The notes beneath the pieces are model-generated. The model did no database searches and had not been told where the DNA came from. It saw only the letters and a program-made list of their open reading frames with translations. From assembly GCA_951799405.1 (NCBI GenBank), contig OX637353.1, positions 9,362,001 to 9,426,000 on the forward strand: DNA of 64,000 nt. Direction: 5' to 3'. The translations under genes were made by a program, and so were the position numbers. Positions 1 through 10,274 of this stretch are shown here, one piece after another. Position 1 is the first letter of the stretch. Each line of letters begins with the position of its first letter. The DNA comes from Agapetus fuscipes (taxonomy: Eukaryota > Arthropoda > Insecta > Trichoptera > Glossosomatidae).

Positions 1-225
1 TCACACCAAAGGCTTTCTGCAAGATTGGTCTTCACAATCAGAGTTATTCACAACATGTTTCGTCCGAAGCTGATTCATGTATCATCGCTTTTTTGTATGA
101 AAAATTCAGGTGGCGGCTGAGCCATAGAATTTATGTGTGTAAATAACACCGAATGAGGCTTTATCCAATATGTAATTTGCAAAATTACACTGACTATTAA
201 AAGGCTCACTTTTAATTAATGGCTG

Positions 226-413
226 CAAACAGGCACATGTAAGTTTGCGCTGATACATGCTACGTGTGTACATACAAATTAAACCATACCTCACATGAAC
301 TTGAACTTTGCAACTCCTGCCGCCTTTCCCTGAAACCGGGAAGGCATTGGCAAAAGTGAATCAAGTTGTTAAAGAATAGTGGGTTATCATTATACTAACC
401 TTTTACTCAAGGA
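226..413 (-). repeat. Rep-C SINE-like repeat, diverged copy
   Basis: Reverse-strand copy of the most abundant family in the window. Recognisable blocks are the TTGCGCTGATACATGC-like part, the CTTTCCCTGAAACCGGGA block (normally TTCCCTGAAACAGGGGTGACATTGG) and the end matching ACCAACCTATAAGTCAAGGAA. The tail side is decayed. Confidence 0.7.
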
Positions 414-891
414 GCAACCTCGTTAGTGTATGAATCTTTGTTACTGTTGTTAATTTTTTTTTTTTAATTTTTGTAAAAATTTTGTGTGCTCGTGTGGGAA
501 TCGAACCGACTTATTTTTATGGTTACGACTAGAGACGGCAATTCAGTATATATTTGTAACTCTCATAGCGTCGATTGTGAATACAAAAGTGTGTATTCTA
601 AATATGATATTCTGTTTTTGGGTACTACTGCCCTCTATGAGAGAAACCGACGAAGCTATCTCGGTAGGCGGATCGGCGGGAATATAAGCAACACTTATAA
701 CAAGCTGTGAAAGATATTAAACTGAAAATTACTCATAATATGTAGGTTCTGATGGGATGTTTTTGAAATAAATATTTTGCATTAAAAAGTAGTTAAATAA
801 ATGGAATGTGTGTTTTAAGACGGTATCTTCAAAATTATGTACATATTTTTATTATTTTGACAATATTTATTGTTGTATGTATTATAATATA
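414..891. other. AT-rich intergenic DNA, no feature recognised
   Basis: I see no gene, tRNA or member of the window's repeat families here. Two short overlapping open frames at 484-710 have no coding character. Confidence 0.5.
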
Positions 892-991
892 CATCTAAAT
901 CTTATCTAAATCTATGTTGCAAAGATAAGTATCATTTGAGATTCATATTAAATGCATTCCCACAAGCAGACACGCATTATTTCGCGCTCAA
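892..991 (-). repeat. Rep-C fragment with ATTTAG-type tail
   Basis: Tail (ATCTAAATCTTATCTAAATC on the plus strand) followed by the GTTGCAAAGATA...GCATTCCCACAAGCAGACACGC block. Only the tail half of the repeat is present. The tail is of the ATTTAG type, like the copies at 35153 and 52497. Confidence 0.7.
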
Positions 992-1590
992 CTTTTTTGC
1001 TCAAGTTTAGTAAAGTAAACTAAAATGCTATCTTGTTTAAATTTTCATCACTTGTTACCCACCAAATTGCGCTGTAAATTTGATATTAGTTAACTAACGA
1101 TTTTTAAGATGGCGTCATTTTTATTGTCAGTAGCTATTTTTGCTATGTAAGGATACATAAAAATTGCCGCAAGCGAAACATTTTTTGTGTCGTTGTTAAA
1201 CATTTTATGTTTACCACTAGTTGAAGTGCATTGTAATATTTTTTTAATATTTTGGGGTGGGGCTTCTCATTTTAATCGTTCTTAATTTTAATTAACTGAA
1301 ACTGGAGTATTTTGAGTGATAGTTACAGTAATTGTGTAAAATATATCAAAATTGAAAAAAAAAACGGACTTTATTGAGCTAACATTTTTTAAACAAAAAT
1401 CATCTCATCTCTACAGAATCCAGACACATTAACTTAAATGTAGGGCTTACTAATGTTACTGACCCTTTCGAGGACAACTTGGTAAAATTTTGCACTACAT
1501 TTGCAGCTGAGCTACGAATATACCACATAAAATATCGCATTAAAATTTTCCATGAGATTATTATCACACAAGGAAAGAATTAGGAGAAAA
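992..1590. other. Upstream intergenic DNA with one E-box
   Basis: AT-rich, with no coding frame and only a possible decayed SINE-A 3' tail at about 1485-1515. It contains GCAGCTG at 1503-1509, which fits the GCAGSTG E-box bound by proneural Achaete-Scute/Daughterless dimers in Drosophila. A single 7-mer is weak evidence, and it overlaps the possible SINE tail. Confidence 0.3.
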
Positions 1591-1722
1591 GAACGCAAAG
1601 TACATTATGGCTGAAAAACCTTCGATAATGGTTTGTCAATAGCACCAAATCTCTATTTAGAGCCGCAGCATTTAAACCACGATGATCGCCGATCTTTGTT
1701 GAAAGTACCACAGAAGAAAAAT
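1591..1722 (+). mobile_element. LINE-2 (RTE-like) 3' end fragment
   Basis: Matches the 3' end of the longer copy at 14424-14770: GTGGCTGAAAAACCT..., GAGCCGCAGCAT, GATGATCGCCGATCTT, then an AGAAGAAAA tail. The family is recognised from the C-terminal RTE-like reverse transcriptase peptide in that other copy. Confidence 0.6.
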
Positions 1723-1782
1723 TGTGGACTTGAGATACAGAGAGCTTTCTCTTATTTTTGTTACTGGAAATGTATTTTGAAT

Positions 1783-1889
1783 AAGGTGATGAATGTCGAA
1801 GAGATGAAAGAGGACAGAGAAAAATGGAGACGCATCTGCGGAGGTACCGGTCATCCCTAGTGGAACAACGGCAGGATACAGTAACAGTA
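1783..1889 (+). mobile_element. LINE-3 3' end fragment
   Basis: Encodes the end of a LINE reverse transcriptase (REKWRRICGGTGHP, stop) followed by GGAACAACGGCAGGATACAGTAACAGT. The same ending is seen at 19752, 25658 (reverse) and 26645. The tail is a short TAACAG repeat. Confidence 0.6.
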
Positions 1890-1960
1890 AGTAGTCCATG
1901 TTTTTTTTTGCTCTTATTTAATCAGTTTTTTTTACTTGAATCGCTATGAAGTCGGCATTT

Positions 1961-2150
1961 CAGTGGCCCGGTGTTATCCCCAGTCTCACCTGCCGGTCGC
2001 GCGCCCGCCACGAGCGGCGAGAGACTGTGGAGGGGGTACGATGAGGGTAGGGTGGAGGAAGGCGGCAGGGGGGAGGTGGGTACGAGGGGGAGGGGGGTAG
2101 ATAACCACCCTCCCTCGGGGGAAGGATGAGCGGGCAGTGCGTGAACCCAG
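1961..2150. promoter_or_regulatory. GC-rich, G-run tract upstream of the bHLH gene
   Basis: A sharp GC-rich block in otherwise AT-rich DNA, 670-860 bp upstream of the predicted TSS. It starts with a CpG-rich stretch (CGCGCGCCCGCCACG) and continues as many G-runs on the plus strand, which could form G-quadruplexes. CACCTGC at 1987-1993 is GCAGGTG on the other strand, a proneural-type E-box. A regulatory role is inferred from composition and position only. The reverse-strand open frame here is low-complexity Pro/Ser/Leu and is not a gene. Confidence 0.4.
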
Positions 2151-2816
2151 AAACTGCAGAAATGGAACAATTTAATTAAACATTAGTTTCATTCATTTTC
2201 ACTAATTTTACAGATTTATACATTTTACATACATATTTTTTTTTTATTTTTGATAAATAATAAGACAGATTTTAAATGGTGATGGTGTGTTATCCATGTT
2301 GATTTAGATATTGTTATTCACTGAGGAAATCAATCAAAATACTCGTTGAAAGGTTTTTTTTCAGAAAATCATATTTTCTTTATATTTATTTTTAAATTAC
2401 CCAATGTTTTTTTTTAAATGTAGATTGTTTACTATAAATAATACTATTTTGTTATTAGTGCTTTATACATCAAGGATTTGATACATAAGAAAAAAACAAA
2501 AACATTCAAAGTGATTCGATAATCTATTTTGTTGACAAGTCTAGTGATATAAAAGATAATTCAATTATAAAGACACATAAAACATAGCTTAAAAAATAAT
2601 TTAGTGAAATATGTGACTTGATTCAGTTTTGCAGTAGGCTGGTGGATAAAATTCGTGGGTCTCCTGAACCAAAAAATATTCCTACAAAACCTAGGGAGCA
2701 GCGGCAAAGGGCTCATTCTAGTTGAAACCACCGACGCGACGCGTGTGTTTACTATCAGCCCAGCCAAACCTTACCTGCCAGGTATCTCTTCCCGGCAACT
2801 CAATCCACCATTCAGT
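2151..2816. other. Proximal upstream region of the bHLH gene
   Basis: No repeat family is recognised. TATAAAAG at 2548-2555 has no initiator about 30 bp downstream. CGCGTG at 2740-2745 (CACGCG on the reverse strand), 74 bp before the predicted TSS, is the core bound by Hairy/E(spl) repressors in Drosophila achaete. These are single short matches. Confidence 0.35.
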
Positions 2817-2851
2817 TCAGTCGTGCGCGAACAGCCACGGGACAAGGACGT
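2817..2851 (+). promoter_or_regulatory. Core promoter: Inr plus DPE, predicted TSS 2819
   Basis: TCAGTC at 2817-2822 fits the arthropod initiator TCAKTY, with A+1 at 2819. GGACGT at 2846-2851 lies exactly at +28 to +33, the obligatory spacing for a downstream promoter element (RGWYV). No TATA box sits at -30. A second overlapping Inr (TCAGTT, A at 2814) puts its DPE match one base off. The resulting 5' UTR is 122 nt. Confidence 0.65.
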
Positions 2852-2940
2852 GAAAGTTCCACAACAAGTGTAAACAAAATCTTTACAACAAGTTTACGTA
2901 AATAAATTGTGAAAAACTTTTGTGACTTTAAACATCGAGA

Positions 2941-3711
2941 ATGTTGAACGAGATTCAAGTAATCAATGGACAAAACAATTGTGTGATTGTATCGACCGGT
3001 TACCCACAAAATAACCACAACATAAAAAATATCATGGAAAAGCGTGGGACAGTTCCGATCGCACCAGCACCAATAAAGATAGCCAATTACCAGCAATACC
3101 AACAAGGAAACACTTCAGATTTGCTGCGATGCCGAAAGAAAATCAACTACAAACCAAGTCCTTATACTGGACACCAATCTGCTTCTATTATTAGAAGAAA
3201 TGCAAGAGAAAGGAACCGTGTGAAGCAAGTCAATGATGGGTTTGCAGCTTTGAGGAAGCATCTTCCTCCAGCTGTTGTTTCTGCTTTATCAAGCAGCGCT
3301 GGAAGAGGAGCAAGCAAGAAGCTAAGCAAAGTCGACACATTGAAGATGGTCGTGGAATACATCAGATATCTCCAACAACTACTAGACGAAAATGACGACG
3401 GCAACATTGAAACAAACATTGAACAACACGAAAATCAAGAAAACCATGAATACAGCTATTACACTTCAAGTCCTACACCCCTTGAAGTCTCGCAGAAACT
3501 TGATCATGGATATTTATTGGATCAAACGCCTCCGAGCTCTGAAACCTCCGCGTCTCCTGCGCCTTCGTTTTCATCGGAGGTTTCTTCAAGAGTTTCTGAT
3601 TACGCCATGAGTGCCTGCTTCCCTACGGAGAAATATGACACATCTCATCAGTCCATCAATCCCATGGACGAGGAACTCCTAAATGTCATAATGTACTGGC
3701 AACAGAAATGA
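2941..3711 (+). CDS. ASH: Achaete-scute family proneural bHLH transcription factor
   Basis: Encodes 256 residues from an ATG with A at -3. The basic region is at 85-97 (RRNARERNRVKQV, with E90 as the E-box-reading Glu), helix 1 at about 97-109, and a long loop containing GRGASKKLSKVDTL leading into helix 2 up to about 148. The C-terminus EELLNVIMYWQQ (244-255) is the conserved achaete-scute tail motif. By family knowledge it dimerises with Daughterless/E-protein in the nucleus, binds CAGSTG E-boxes and selects neural precursors. The N-terminus is Asn/Gln-rich, and residues 172-215 are rich in Ser/Thr-Pro, possible phosphorylation sites. The CDS is uninterrupted, as is usual in insect members. 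The loop (VVSALSS..GRGASKKLSKVDTL) resembles Asense as well as ASH, so assignment between those paralogues is not certain. Confidence 0.95.
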   Translation: MLNEIQVINGQNNCVIVSTGYPQNNHNIKNIMEKRGTVPIAPAPIKIANYQQYQQGNTSDLLRCRKKINYKPSPYTGHQSASIIRRNARERNRVKQVNDGFAALRKHLPPAVVSALSSSAGRGASKKLSKVDTLKMVVEYIRYLQQLLDENDDGNIETNIEQHENQENHEYSYYTSSPTPLEVSQKLDHGYLLDQTPPSSETSASPAPSFSSEVSSRVSDYAMSACFPTEKYDTSHQSINPMDEELLNVIMYWQQK

Positions 3712-3715
3712 CTAG

Positions 3716-4135
3716 GTAAAAAAATATATAATTTATTCTTATTCTTCATTTTTGTGTTCGAAAATCTTACTTTCATTGCTCTGACAAAAAAAGTTTAGTT
3801 TTGAAAATGGGTCATTGTTTCTTTCGCTTTTATTTTTTTAGCATTTTCTTTAATATCTCATTTTATTGTTATTCTCCCACAACTTGAGCATTTGTTTTTC
3901 CACCTAATAAACCAATAGATAGAAATATGGCACGTACAATAAATATAATTTACTTGAGATATATAAATCACTTGAAAACATCAGTTGATCCCAGAAAATA
4001 TTGTTTTCTTTTGTCAACTAAGACCTAAAAAATAAAAAATAAAAACTTTACAATGGAATCGATGTTCACCATAAGTTCTCTAGATTTAAAAGCAATACAT
4101 TAAATGTACTGATCTTTTTATTTCTTTTGTTTCAG
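3716..4135 (+). other. Possible 420-bp intron in the 3' UTR of the bHLH gene
   Basis: Four bases after the stop codon the sequence reads CTAG/GTAAAA, a fair 5' splice site. At 4112-4135 a long pyrimidine tract ends in TTTCAG, a good 3' splice site. Splicing would join the stop codon to the downstream UTR. An exon junction within 5 nt of the stop is too close to trigger NMD. If the transcript is unspliced, this is simply UTR. Confidence 0.4.
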
Positions 4136-4433
4136 AATCTACACCGAATTCTTAAACAAGATTTTCCTGCAAGTTTTAACTAAGTTCAATTTCTACGTTT
4201 TAAACTAATATTGAATATGTATAAAAAGAAACTCTTCTATACACATAGAAATCATTCTAGTGAATTGAAATTGTGTGAAAAAATGTTTTCCACGTACAAC
4301 GCGAATGTGCCTTGATTGTCTTTAGATTTGTGACTGCTTCAAATTGTGTACAAAATAGTTTATAATTTATTTTTTTGATGTTATCTAGTCAGTAATATAT
4401 AAGTTTTTCTTTATCATGGATCTTCGAACCACC

Positions 4434-4515
4434 AATAAACAATAGTTTTAAGTTTGTTAGTATAATTTTAAGTTTTTTTTAGCAATAATAAGTGCACTTA
4501 TTTAATAATAATAAA
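4434..4515 (+). terminator. Polyadenylation signals of the bHLH gene
   Basis: AATAAA occurs at 4434-4439 and again at 4510-4515. The second is followed about 25 bp later by AAGTGTTTTTTTTT, a G/T-rich downstream element, so cleavage near 4530-4540 is the better guess. An earlier AATAAA near 3906 lies inside the proposed intron. Confidence 0.5.
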
Positions 4516-4540
4516 ATGTGACTGAATCAACAAGTGTTTT

Positions 4541-5001
4541 TTTTTCTTTATTTTAATGCAAGAATTAAAAAAAAAGTATAGTGAATACTTGAAAAACCAA
4601 AACTCATGTTCGTCATATTAATTGGATTATTATTTGGAAAAAAACTCACATGTTTTCTTTTCAAGTTTTTCTAAGCAAAAAAAAAACAAATCAAAAATAT
4701 GTCAAATTAATTCAAATTTTTCAAATGATCAAGTAGGTATCTGAAAACAATTATTTTCTTTTACCACATCATATTTACTGGAAAACTGGATACTGAATGA
4801 CTTATTAAAATGGAAATGAAAAATGGGAAAAAAATTTTTTATCAAAAAGTGATACAACAAACATTCCTCTACTTCAAGTTACACCTTAATTTCATGAAAA
4901 CATTTTTGCACTTAACATAAATGAAATCAAATGTAAAGTTTATTTATAACTAATTCCCAGTATAAACTAGAAATTCCAAAGATGTTATTGACACACAACA
5001 A
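4541..5001. other. AT-rich DNA downstream of the bHLH gene
   Basis: No open frame or recognised repeat. Long A and T runs dominate. Confidence 0.5.
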
Positions 5002-5035
5002 ATCCATGGCTCAACCTGATGGTTGAGCCATGGAT
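5002..5035. repeat. Perfect 15-bp stem, 4-nt loop hairpin
   Basis: ATCCATGGCTCAACC is followed by TGAT and then its exact reverse complement GGTTGAGCCATGGAT. It lies about 490 bp past the second poly(A) signal. I see no homologue elsewhere in the window. Function unknown. Confidence 0.8.
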
Positions 5036-5215
5036 ACATGAATACAACCTAACATGAATTTTCCATACAAAAACAAAAATGATTATTAATCAGCTGTGAA
5101 ACTAATGTGTTGTGAATAATCCTGCAAGTATACAGACCTCAGTTTAAATGAAATAATACATCATCTGATTTCACCAACACCATCTACAGATAATATTTGG
5201 CTAAATAGAAACACA

Positions 5216-5523
5216 CCGGTCCGTAGTCCAGGTGGTAACACTTCGGACTCGTAACTGGAAGGTCGTGGGTTCGAATCCCGGCGGAGCACAACAAATACAT
5301 ATACCATTTATATTTTCAAATTTGCTCTTCGCTGGGTTGAAAAATTCATAAACCTTAACCAAAGCCGGTCAACAAAAAGTCCATTCAGCCTTAAAACAAC
5401 TGGGTCTTGCTTGAGAATTGAAGCTTTCTACAGCGACGATCAAGCTCGCAGAGGGCTCTTGAGGTGTGATACACACAAAAACAGCGCTCACCAAATAAAT
5501 CAGCCTAATTTTTTTTTTTTTTT
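5216..5523 (+). mobile_element. SINE-B, near full-length
   Basis: The tRNA-derived head has box A-like GTCCAGGTGGTAAC and box B GGTTCGAATCC. The anticodon loop CTCGTAA implies a tRNA-Thr(CGT) ancestor. The body follows (TTCGCTGGGTTGAAAAATTC, AAGCTCGCAGAGGGCTCTTG) and ends AACAGCGCTCACCAAATAAATC plus a T-run. Confidence 0.85.
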
Positions 5524-5745
5524 AATCTTGACAAAGTTTTGCAGAAGCTGGAAATAAGAGACGACATCCGTGAAGTTTACGTACGAGATCCTGGGAGTAT
5601 GATTTTTTTTAAGAATATTAATAAGTAAGTTAATTATTTTCTTAGGTAATGAAATTTCCAATAATTTTATTTACTTGTTTTAAGTGATCCAAGTACCTAG
5701 ATGTGTGCATAAATTAAAATAATCGATAATAAATTTGATGATTGC

Positions 5746-5933
5746 TTCCTTAACTTATAGGTTGGTATGAGGCTGACCACCCATCCAGTAATAAATGGTT
5801 CACTTTGCCAATGTCACCCTTGTTTTTATTTATCAGGGAGGTCTCAGACGTTGTAGGGTTTATGCTCATCTGAGGTTTGAATTTGTAAGTACACATATAG
5901 TATTTGTAAGCGCGAAGATACACGTGTCTGTTT
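5746..5933 (+). repeat. Rep-C, 3' truncated
   Basis: Starts TTCCTTAACTTATAGGTTGG, continues GAGGCTGACCACCCAT and GGTTCACTTTGCCAATGTCACCC, and stops after CACGTGTCTGTTTA before the tail. A short insertion splits the CTGTTTCAGGGA block. Confidence 0.8.
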
Positions 5934-7562
5934 ATGAGATTTATGAGAGGGAAACTTAAATTATTATAGATTAAAGATTTCCAGAGAACTTTGTGTGAAT
6001 CACATTACAAGACATGCTTGTTTGTCGATAGTCAGCGCTTATTTTAGAAGTAAGACGTATTTACCGTAGGAATGGATCAACCTTTGTTACCGGTCTTTTG
6101 GTGTAGCCTAAAATGTTTCACCCCAACGAAGAGCAGTATTCATTTTACGGCTCCACTGGGGATCATAATCATGACCTTTGGTTTATATGTATTGAGTTAT
6201 AGGACAAGCCATTGATCATACAATAACGAAAAATTGTTTTTTCCTAATCTTACATTTTACATACAAATATTGTACAGTAAAATAGAATGGTTCACATAAA
6301 GGGGCGATAGATTACAAAAAAAAAACGGTTGCAGTTCGCTTAAGTACGCAATAGTTAAAAACCACTATCTGTTTTTTTATAAGTGGTACTTTAAGTTTAT
6401 TATTAAGTACAAAGATGTTTTTTTTATTGCAAGAGCTCTTTTAATAGGTAAGTAATTGCCAATTAATTATTTTAAAATATGTACTTAAAAGCTCACGAGC
6501 TTGAGCGTAACGCTTCTTTATTATCCTTTCCAATAGAAGAATCTTGGAATGTGGAACGCAGAAACGTATGGAGGTGATCGTCCGCGAGATGGACCTGGCA
6601 GACCATGGCTGCACGTAAAACCTTACATGCCACAAGGATAAGAAGAATGATGACGAGAACTCCGCGAGTTTCCCGGCCATCAAAGAAAAAGAAACAAAGT
6701 AACGAACAAAAAACGTTTTATTTTAATATGTTCTTTAAAAAAATAATTGAAATACTCGCTTACTTAATTGGAGTACGTAAAGGCCGAAAGCTCTTCAAAA
6801 TTCGAGTATAGCAGGGTTAATTCTGACGGATTTATTAAGACCTGCTTTGTTTTACACGACTCTGTTTGAAGCTTCGGCGTTCGTAAAACTTTGTACGCTT
6901 TTTATTGTTACAATTACACATCATTACTGTTTTTTGTCAGGCAGGCGGTTATCAGAAAGCCCCTCCAAATATTCCGCGTCGGTCGGCGGAAGAACATTGT
7001 TAAAAGTGAATTTAAACCCGCGAAAAAAGCTTAGCGATTCTTTTTTAATTGAACACAGCTCGATTTCATTGAGGAAAACCCTACCGAAGACCTTTTTTTT
7101 GCAGTTAAGTATGTAAAAATAATTAAAGTCATCTCTCGCGGAAGCCCTCTGTATATTACAATATTTCAGATGATATTTTGACGTTTTCTTTCTCAAGGAA
7201 GTAATTTAAGATTTTAATTACTTTGGACGCGGTCCATTCAAAAACTTTCAAGGCGGGAATGAACTCGCAACAGGAAGCTTTGTTATAATATCTCGTACAG
7301 TTATTTTAACGCAAATAATGCGTATTGTCTCTTCAGGTTGTTCCTCACTTTTAATTTCCTTGTTACAAAATATTTCATTCAACAAGAACAAAATGCCTGC
7401 ACCCACTTTGTAAATATTTTGTTACGTAACTAAAAAGCGCCACAATCTTTTTTGTATCCAAACAGAAAAATTACTGCTGTTCAACTCACCAAGCGTCTTC
7501 AAAAAATGTTAATGAGTATGAAATAAATAAACATTTTTTTTATGAAATCATAATACTTTAAA
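5934..7562. other. Unassigned intergenic DNA
   Basis: No gene recognised. At 6530-6690 there is a more GC-balanced patch with a faint resemblance to a LINE C-terminus that I could not secure. Overlapping short frames on both strands at 6847-7196 have no domain. Confidence 0.4.
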
Positions 7563-7811
7563 TCTATAATCTATAATCTAAGTTGCAAGGATATATTCAT
7601 TCAAAGCTCTCAGATGTATGCCCACAAACAAACACGTGTAGTTCGCGCTTACAAATGCTGATTGTGTACTTACAAATAAAATTCAAACCTCAAATGAACA
7701 TAAGCTCCACCACTTTTGCCGACCTTCCCTGAAACAGGGGTGACACTGGCAAAGTGAACCATTTTTTACAGTATGGGTGGTGCGCCTCATACCAACCTAT
7801 AAGTCAAGGAA
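7563..7811 (-). repeat. Rep-C, near full-length, ATTATAG tail
   Basis: Reverse copy running from ATCTATAATCTATAATCTAAG (tail) to CCTATAAGTCAAGGAA (head). A small deletion affects the GGTGGTCAGCC block, which reads GGTGGTGCGCC. Confidence 0.85.
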
Positions 7812-8019
7812 TCACTTATATGTATTCAATATATTTTTATCAGAATAGGAAAGAATGTCTTCTTCTTATTTTTATCAGCAGGATAGACTATGCTATTGTT
7901 ATGTAAATATGAAATATAAATATTTAAAATAAGTAGGTATTAGTTTTAGTTATAGGAATTCTGTATTGTATTGTGTGGGTAGGAATAATTTAATAAAATA
8001 CTTGAAGCATCGAGAAATA

Positions 8020-8292
8020 ATGATTTTTACGCCTTTTTGGAACTGTCTAGCGAATATAGATCTAGATTGTACTGTTTTGAAGAGTATAAGAAGGGTGAAA
8101 ATCACTTGCAGAGCCAGTATCCTACGAGCTTTACAACTACATTGAACCAAAACCAGTGAACAGAAACCAAGTGTAATGGAATAGTCGAGACTATCTTTGT
8201 AAAAATAATTTATTAAAAGTGTAAAATAAACAACTGTATAAGAAGACCAGTATTTTCAATTGAAAGACTTTTGGAACCCTAAAATCGTAACA
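8020..8292 (+). mobile_element. Probable solo LTR, LTR-H family (left edge uncertain)
   Basis: Ends TTTGGAACCCTAAAATCGTAACA, matching the LTR-H 3' terminus (GAACCCGTAAATCGTAACA). It has a TATAAG-type TATA, an AATAAA and the GTGTAAAATAAACA block seen in other copies. The first 100-150 bp are too diverged to place. Confidence 0.4.
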
Positions 8293-9346
8293 CTATTATA
8301 GATAGACTATTAAACCCGACATTGTTAAATTAATTTTAGTTCAAGCAAGGACTTAAAATATTAATTGTAAAATTTCCATTTTAAATCTACGTATATTAGA
8401 AGTTTCATACCTTAGTTAACATGTAATCTTATGGGATAAGTAGATACTTTCTTTTTTACATTTATTGTTTTTTCGCATTCAAACTAAAAAAATCTGTGAA
8501 AAAATGGTATTAAAATATCTAAAAATGTTTTTATTACATATTGATAACACTGACAATGTTTTGACTCTTTTTTTTCTCCGCGTCTATACATTTTTGTCAC
8601 ATGATATTCTTTGTATTAGATAACGACCAAAAAAATAGAGATATCACTAGGAGGTCTTAATTAAAAGCCTTTATCGTATTTTCTTACACCTAACGGCAAA
8701 CGTGAAAAAAGGATGTATTATCAATTTAAAAAAAAGCTTAAATCGCAAACGTTGATTATTTTATCTTGTACTTGTGATATCTTTGTTGGAAGGCCTAAAG
8801 AATCCTTAGCGACATAGAAATACCATTAAATTCGGCCGAGCTTTCGATAAGGCTTCGAGACGGCTCCAAAATCGAAGACGAAAGCCTTGCGAAAATCCTT
8901 AAACCCGAAATTAAATAGATCGGAAATCACTAAATTGCGTCATCAAAATAATCAAAGGGTAGATTAATGACAACGAATCAAATATATTATATTCTAAAAA
9001 AAATACTAAGATATGTAGTTTCTTACACAGGAAGAGGTGTAGACAGTACATTAATTTATCTTTATTTGAAGTTTTTTTTGTGGGTTTAATTAATGAATAT
9101 AAGAAAAGTTAAAATGGTTTTGTTATCTTTTAGACCTGGCTACTAAATGATTTTATTAATGCTACTGTGTCTATTAAAAAAGACTTCTACACTTTCTACA
9201 GTCTATGCCGAAAATCAGAGCTTTATTGCTTGAGTATTATTTTTGTAGCTTTTAAAAGCTCTACTAGTTTATCAGTGTATTAAAACTATTTCATAATGTA
9301 TTAAATTTAAGATTCTAGACGTATCAATTTCTAAATCTTCGTACCC
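8293..9346. other. Unassigned intergenic DNA with a GC-balanced patch
   Basis: Mostly AT-rich. At 8790-8935 the composition becomes more balanced and CpG-containing (GGCCGAGCTTTCGATAAGG, GACGGCTCCAAAATCG) without an open frame or repeat match. This is a candidate conserved non-coding element. Confidence 0.35.
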
Positions 9347-9606
9347 ATCTAATCTAATCTAATCTAAGTTGCAAATATATGTTACATTTGGCATTTACAC
9401 TACATGCATTCTCACAACCACACACGTACAAATTCGCGCTTGCACATGCCTCATGTGAACCTACAACATAAAAACTAAATCTCAAATGGACATAGGTACA
9501 CCCTGCAACTCCTGCCGTCCTTCCCTGAAACATGGGTGACATTGGCAAAGTGAACCATTTTTACCACATGGGTAGTCAGCCGCATACCAACCTATAAGTC
9601 AAGGAA
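9347..9606 (-). repeat. Rep-C, full-length, ATTAG tail
   Basis: Reverse copy from (AATCT)n tail through GTTGCAAATATATGTTACATT to ATAAGTCAAGGAA. It is closely related to the copy at 56223, so both belong to the ATTAG-tailed subfamily. Confidence 0.9.
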
Positions 9607-9801
9607 CTACCCACATTTTCAAAAATAATATTTTGTTATTAAAGCCTACTTATACACGGTCTCACAATGAGATAAATAAATATTTATTCTGTGCACAAAT
9701 ACTATAAAAAAAATTTCGAAGTAACGTTAAAAAAACTCTATACTGAATGATAAAGACGCACTTACGTCAATTGTGTGGATAGTTTTATTTATTCATTTTT
9801 T

Positions 9802-9888
9802 CAGGGTCGAAGTTATCGTCGCAGGATTCGAACCAGCGTTATCCGGTTCCAAATAACCTGTCTTGATCCCCGCGGCCATAACACCGAC
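9802..9888 (-). mobile_element. SINE-F head fragment
   Basis: On the reverse strand it reads GTCGGTGTTATGGCCGCGG ... GGTTCGAATCCTGCGACG ... AACTTCGACCCTG. The GGTTCGAATCC is a box B. The AACTTCGACCCTG joint is shared with the longer copy at 23512. Confidence 0.55.
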
Positions 9889-10265
9889 TTATTATTACCG
9901 ACTTATATCACCGAATTAAAATCATATTAAATATTGCCAACAAAAATTATAATTATATTAATAATTACACAAAAAATAAATAGATCAATCTTTATATAGA
10001 CATGCCTTTTTCAGCCAAGTGTCATACTCGCCAGGTTAAAATTATAACCTTGCATGCCAAACTGCCAAAAATCTGCGTCGCAAGCAAAACGACAAAAAAA
10101 GCTGCGAATATTCGCAGTGCTCCATCATTCACACTCTGGTCCATGAATGCATTTTAATATAGTCCGCATTGCATTGTCTGACCGCTCACACAAACAACCT
10201 CAGTGAATGTCCATTCACAGGCAACAAAGAACCGCTGCTTCTTAAGAACCTGAGGATACAAGAAG

Positions 10266-10274
10266 TGCAGGCAG
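10266..10274 (+). repeat. 9-bp direct repeat, left flank of foldback element 1
   Basis: TGCAGGCAG, repeated exactly at 11056-11064 on the far side of the inverted array. It is read as the target-site duplication of the insertion. Confidence 0.65.

Noticed and set aside
1922..2170. 82-codon Pro/Ser/Leu-rich reverse frame
   Set aside because: Low-complexity translation of the G-run tract, with no domain or coding signature.
2548..2555. TATAAAAG as the main promoter of the bHLH gene
   Set aside because: No initiator lies about 30 bp downstream, whereas a correctly spaced Inr+DPE pair is present at 2817-2851.
2812..3105. 97-codon reverse-strand frame opposite the bHLH start
   Set aside because: Shadow of the coding region and 5' UTR. 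No domain.
3162..3419. 85-codon reverse-strand frame opposite the bHLH domain
   Set aside because: Shadow of the bHLH coding sequence.
6530..6690. LINE reverse transcriptase C-terminus
   Set aside because: Only a vague resemblance (RW.., DDL-like spacing) with stops. No motif secure enough to annotate.
9354..9548. Short Cys-rich secreted-like peptide (also at 56228-56455, 18564-18776, 52589-52804)
   Set aside because: The same peptide recurs because all are translations of the Rep-C repeat. No evidence of a gene family.
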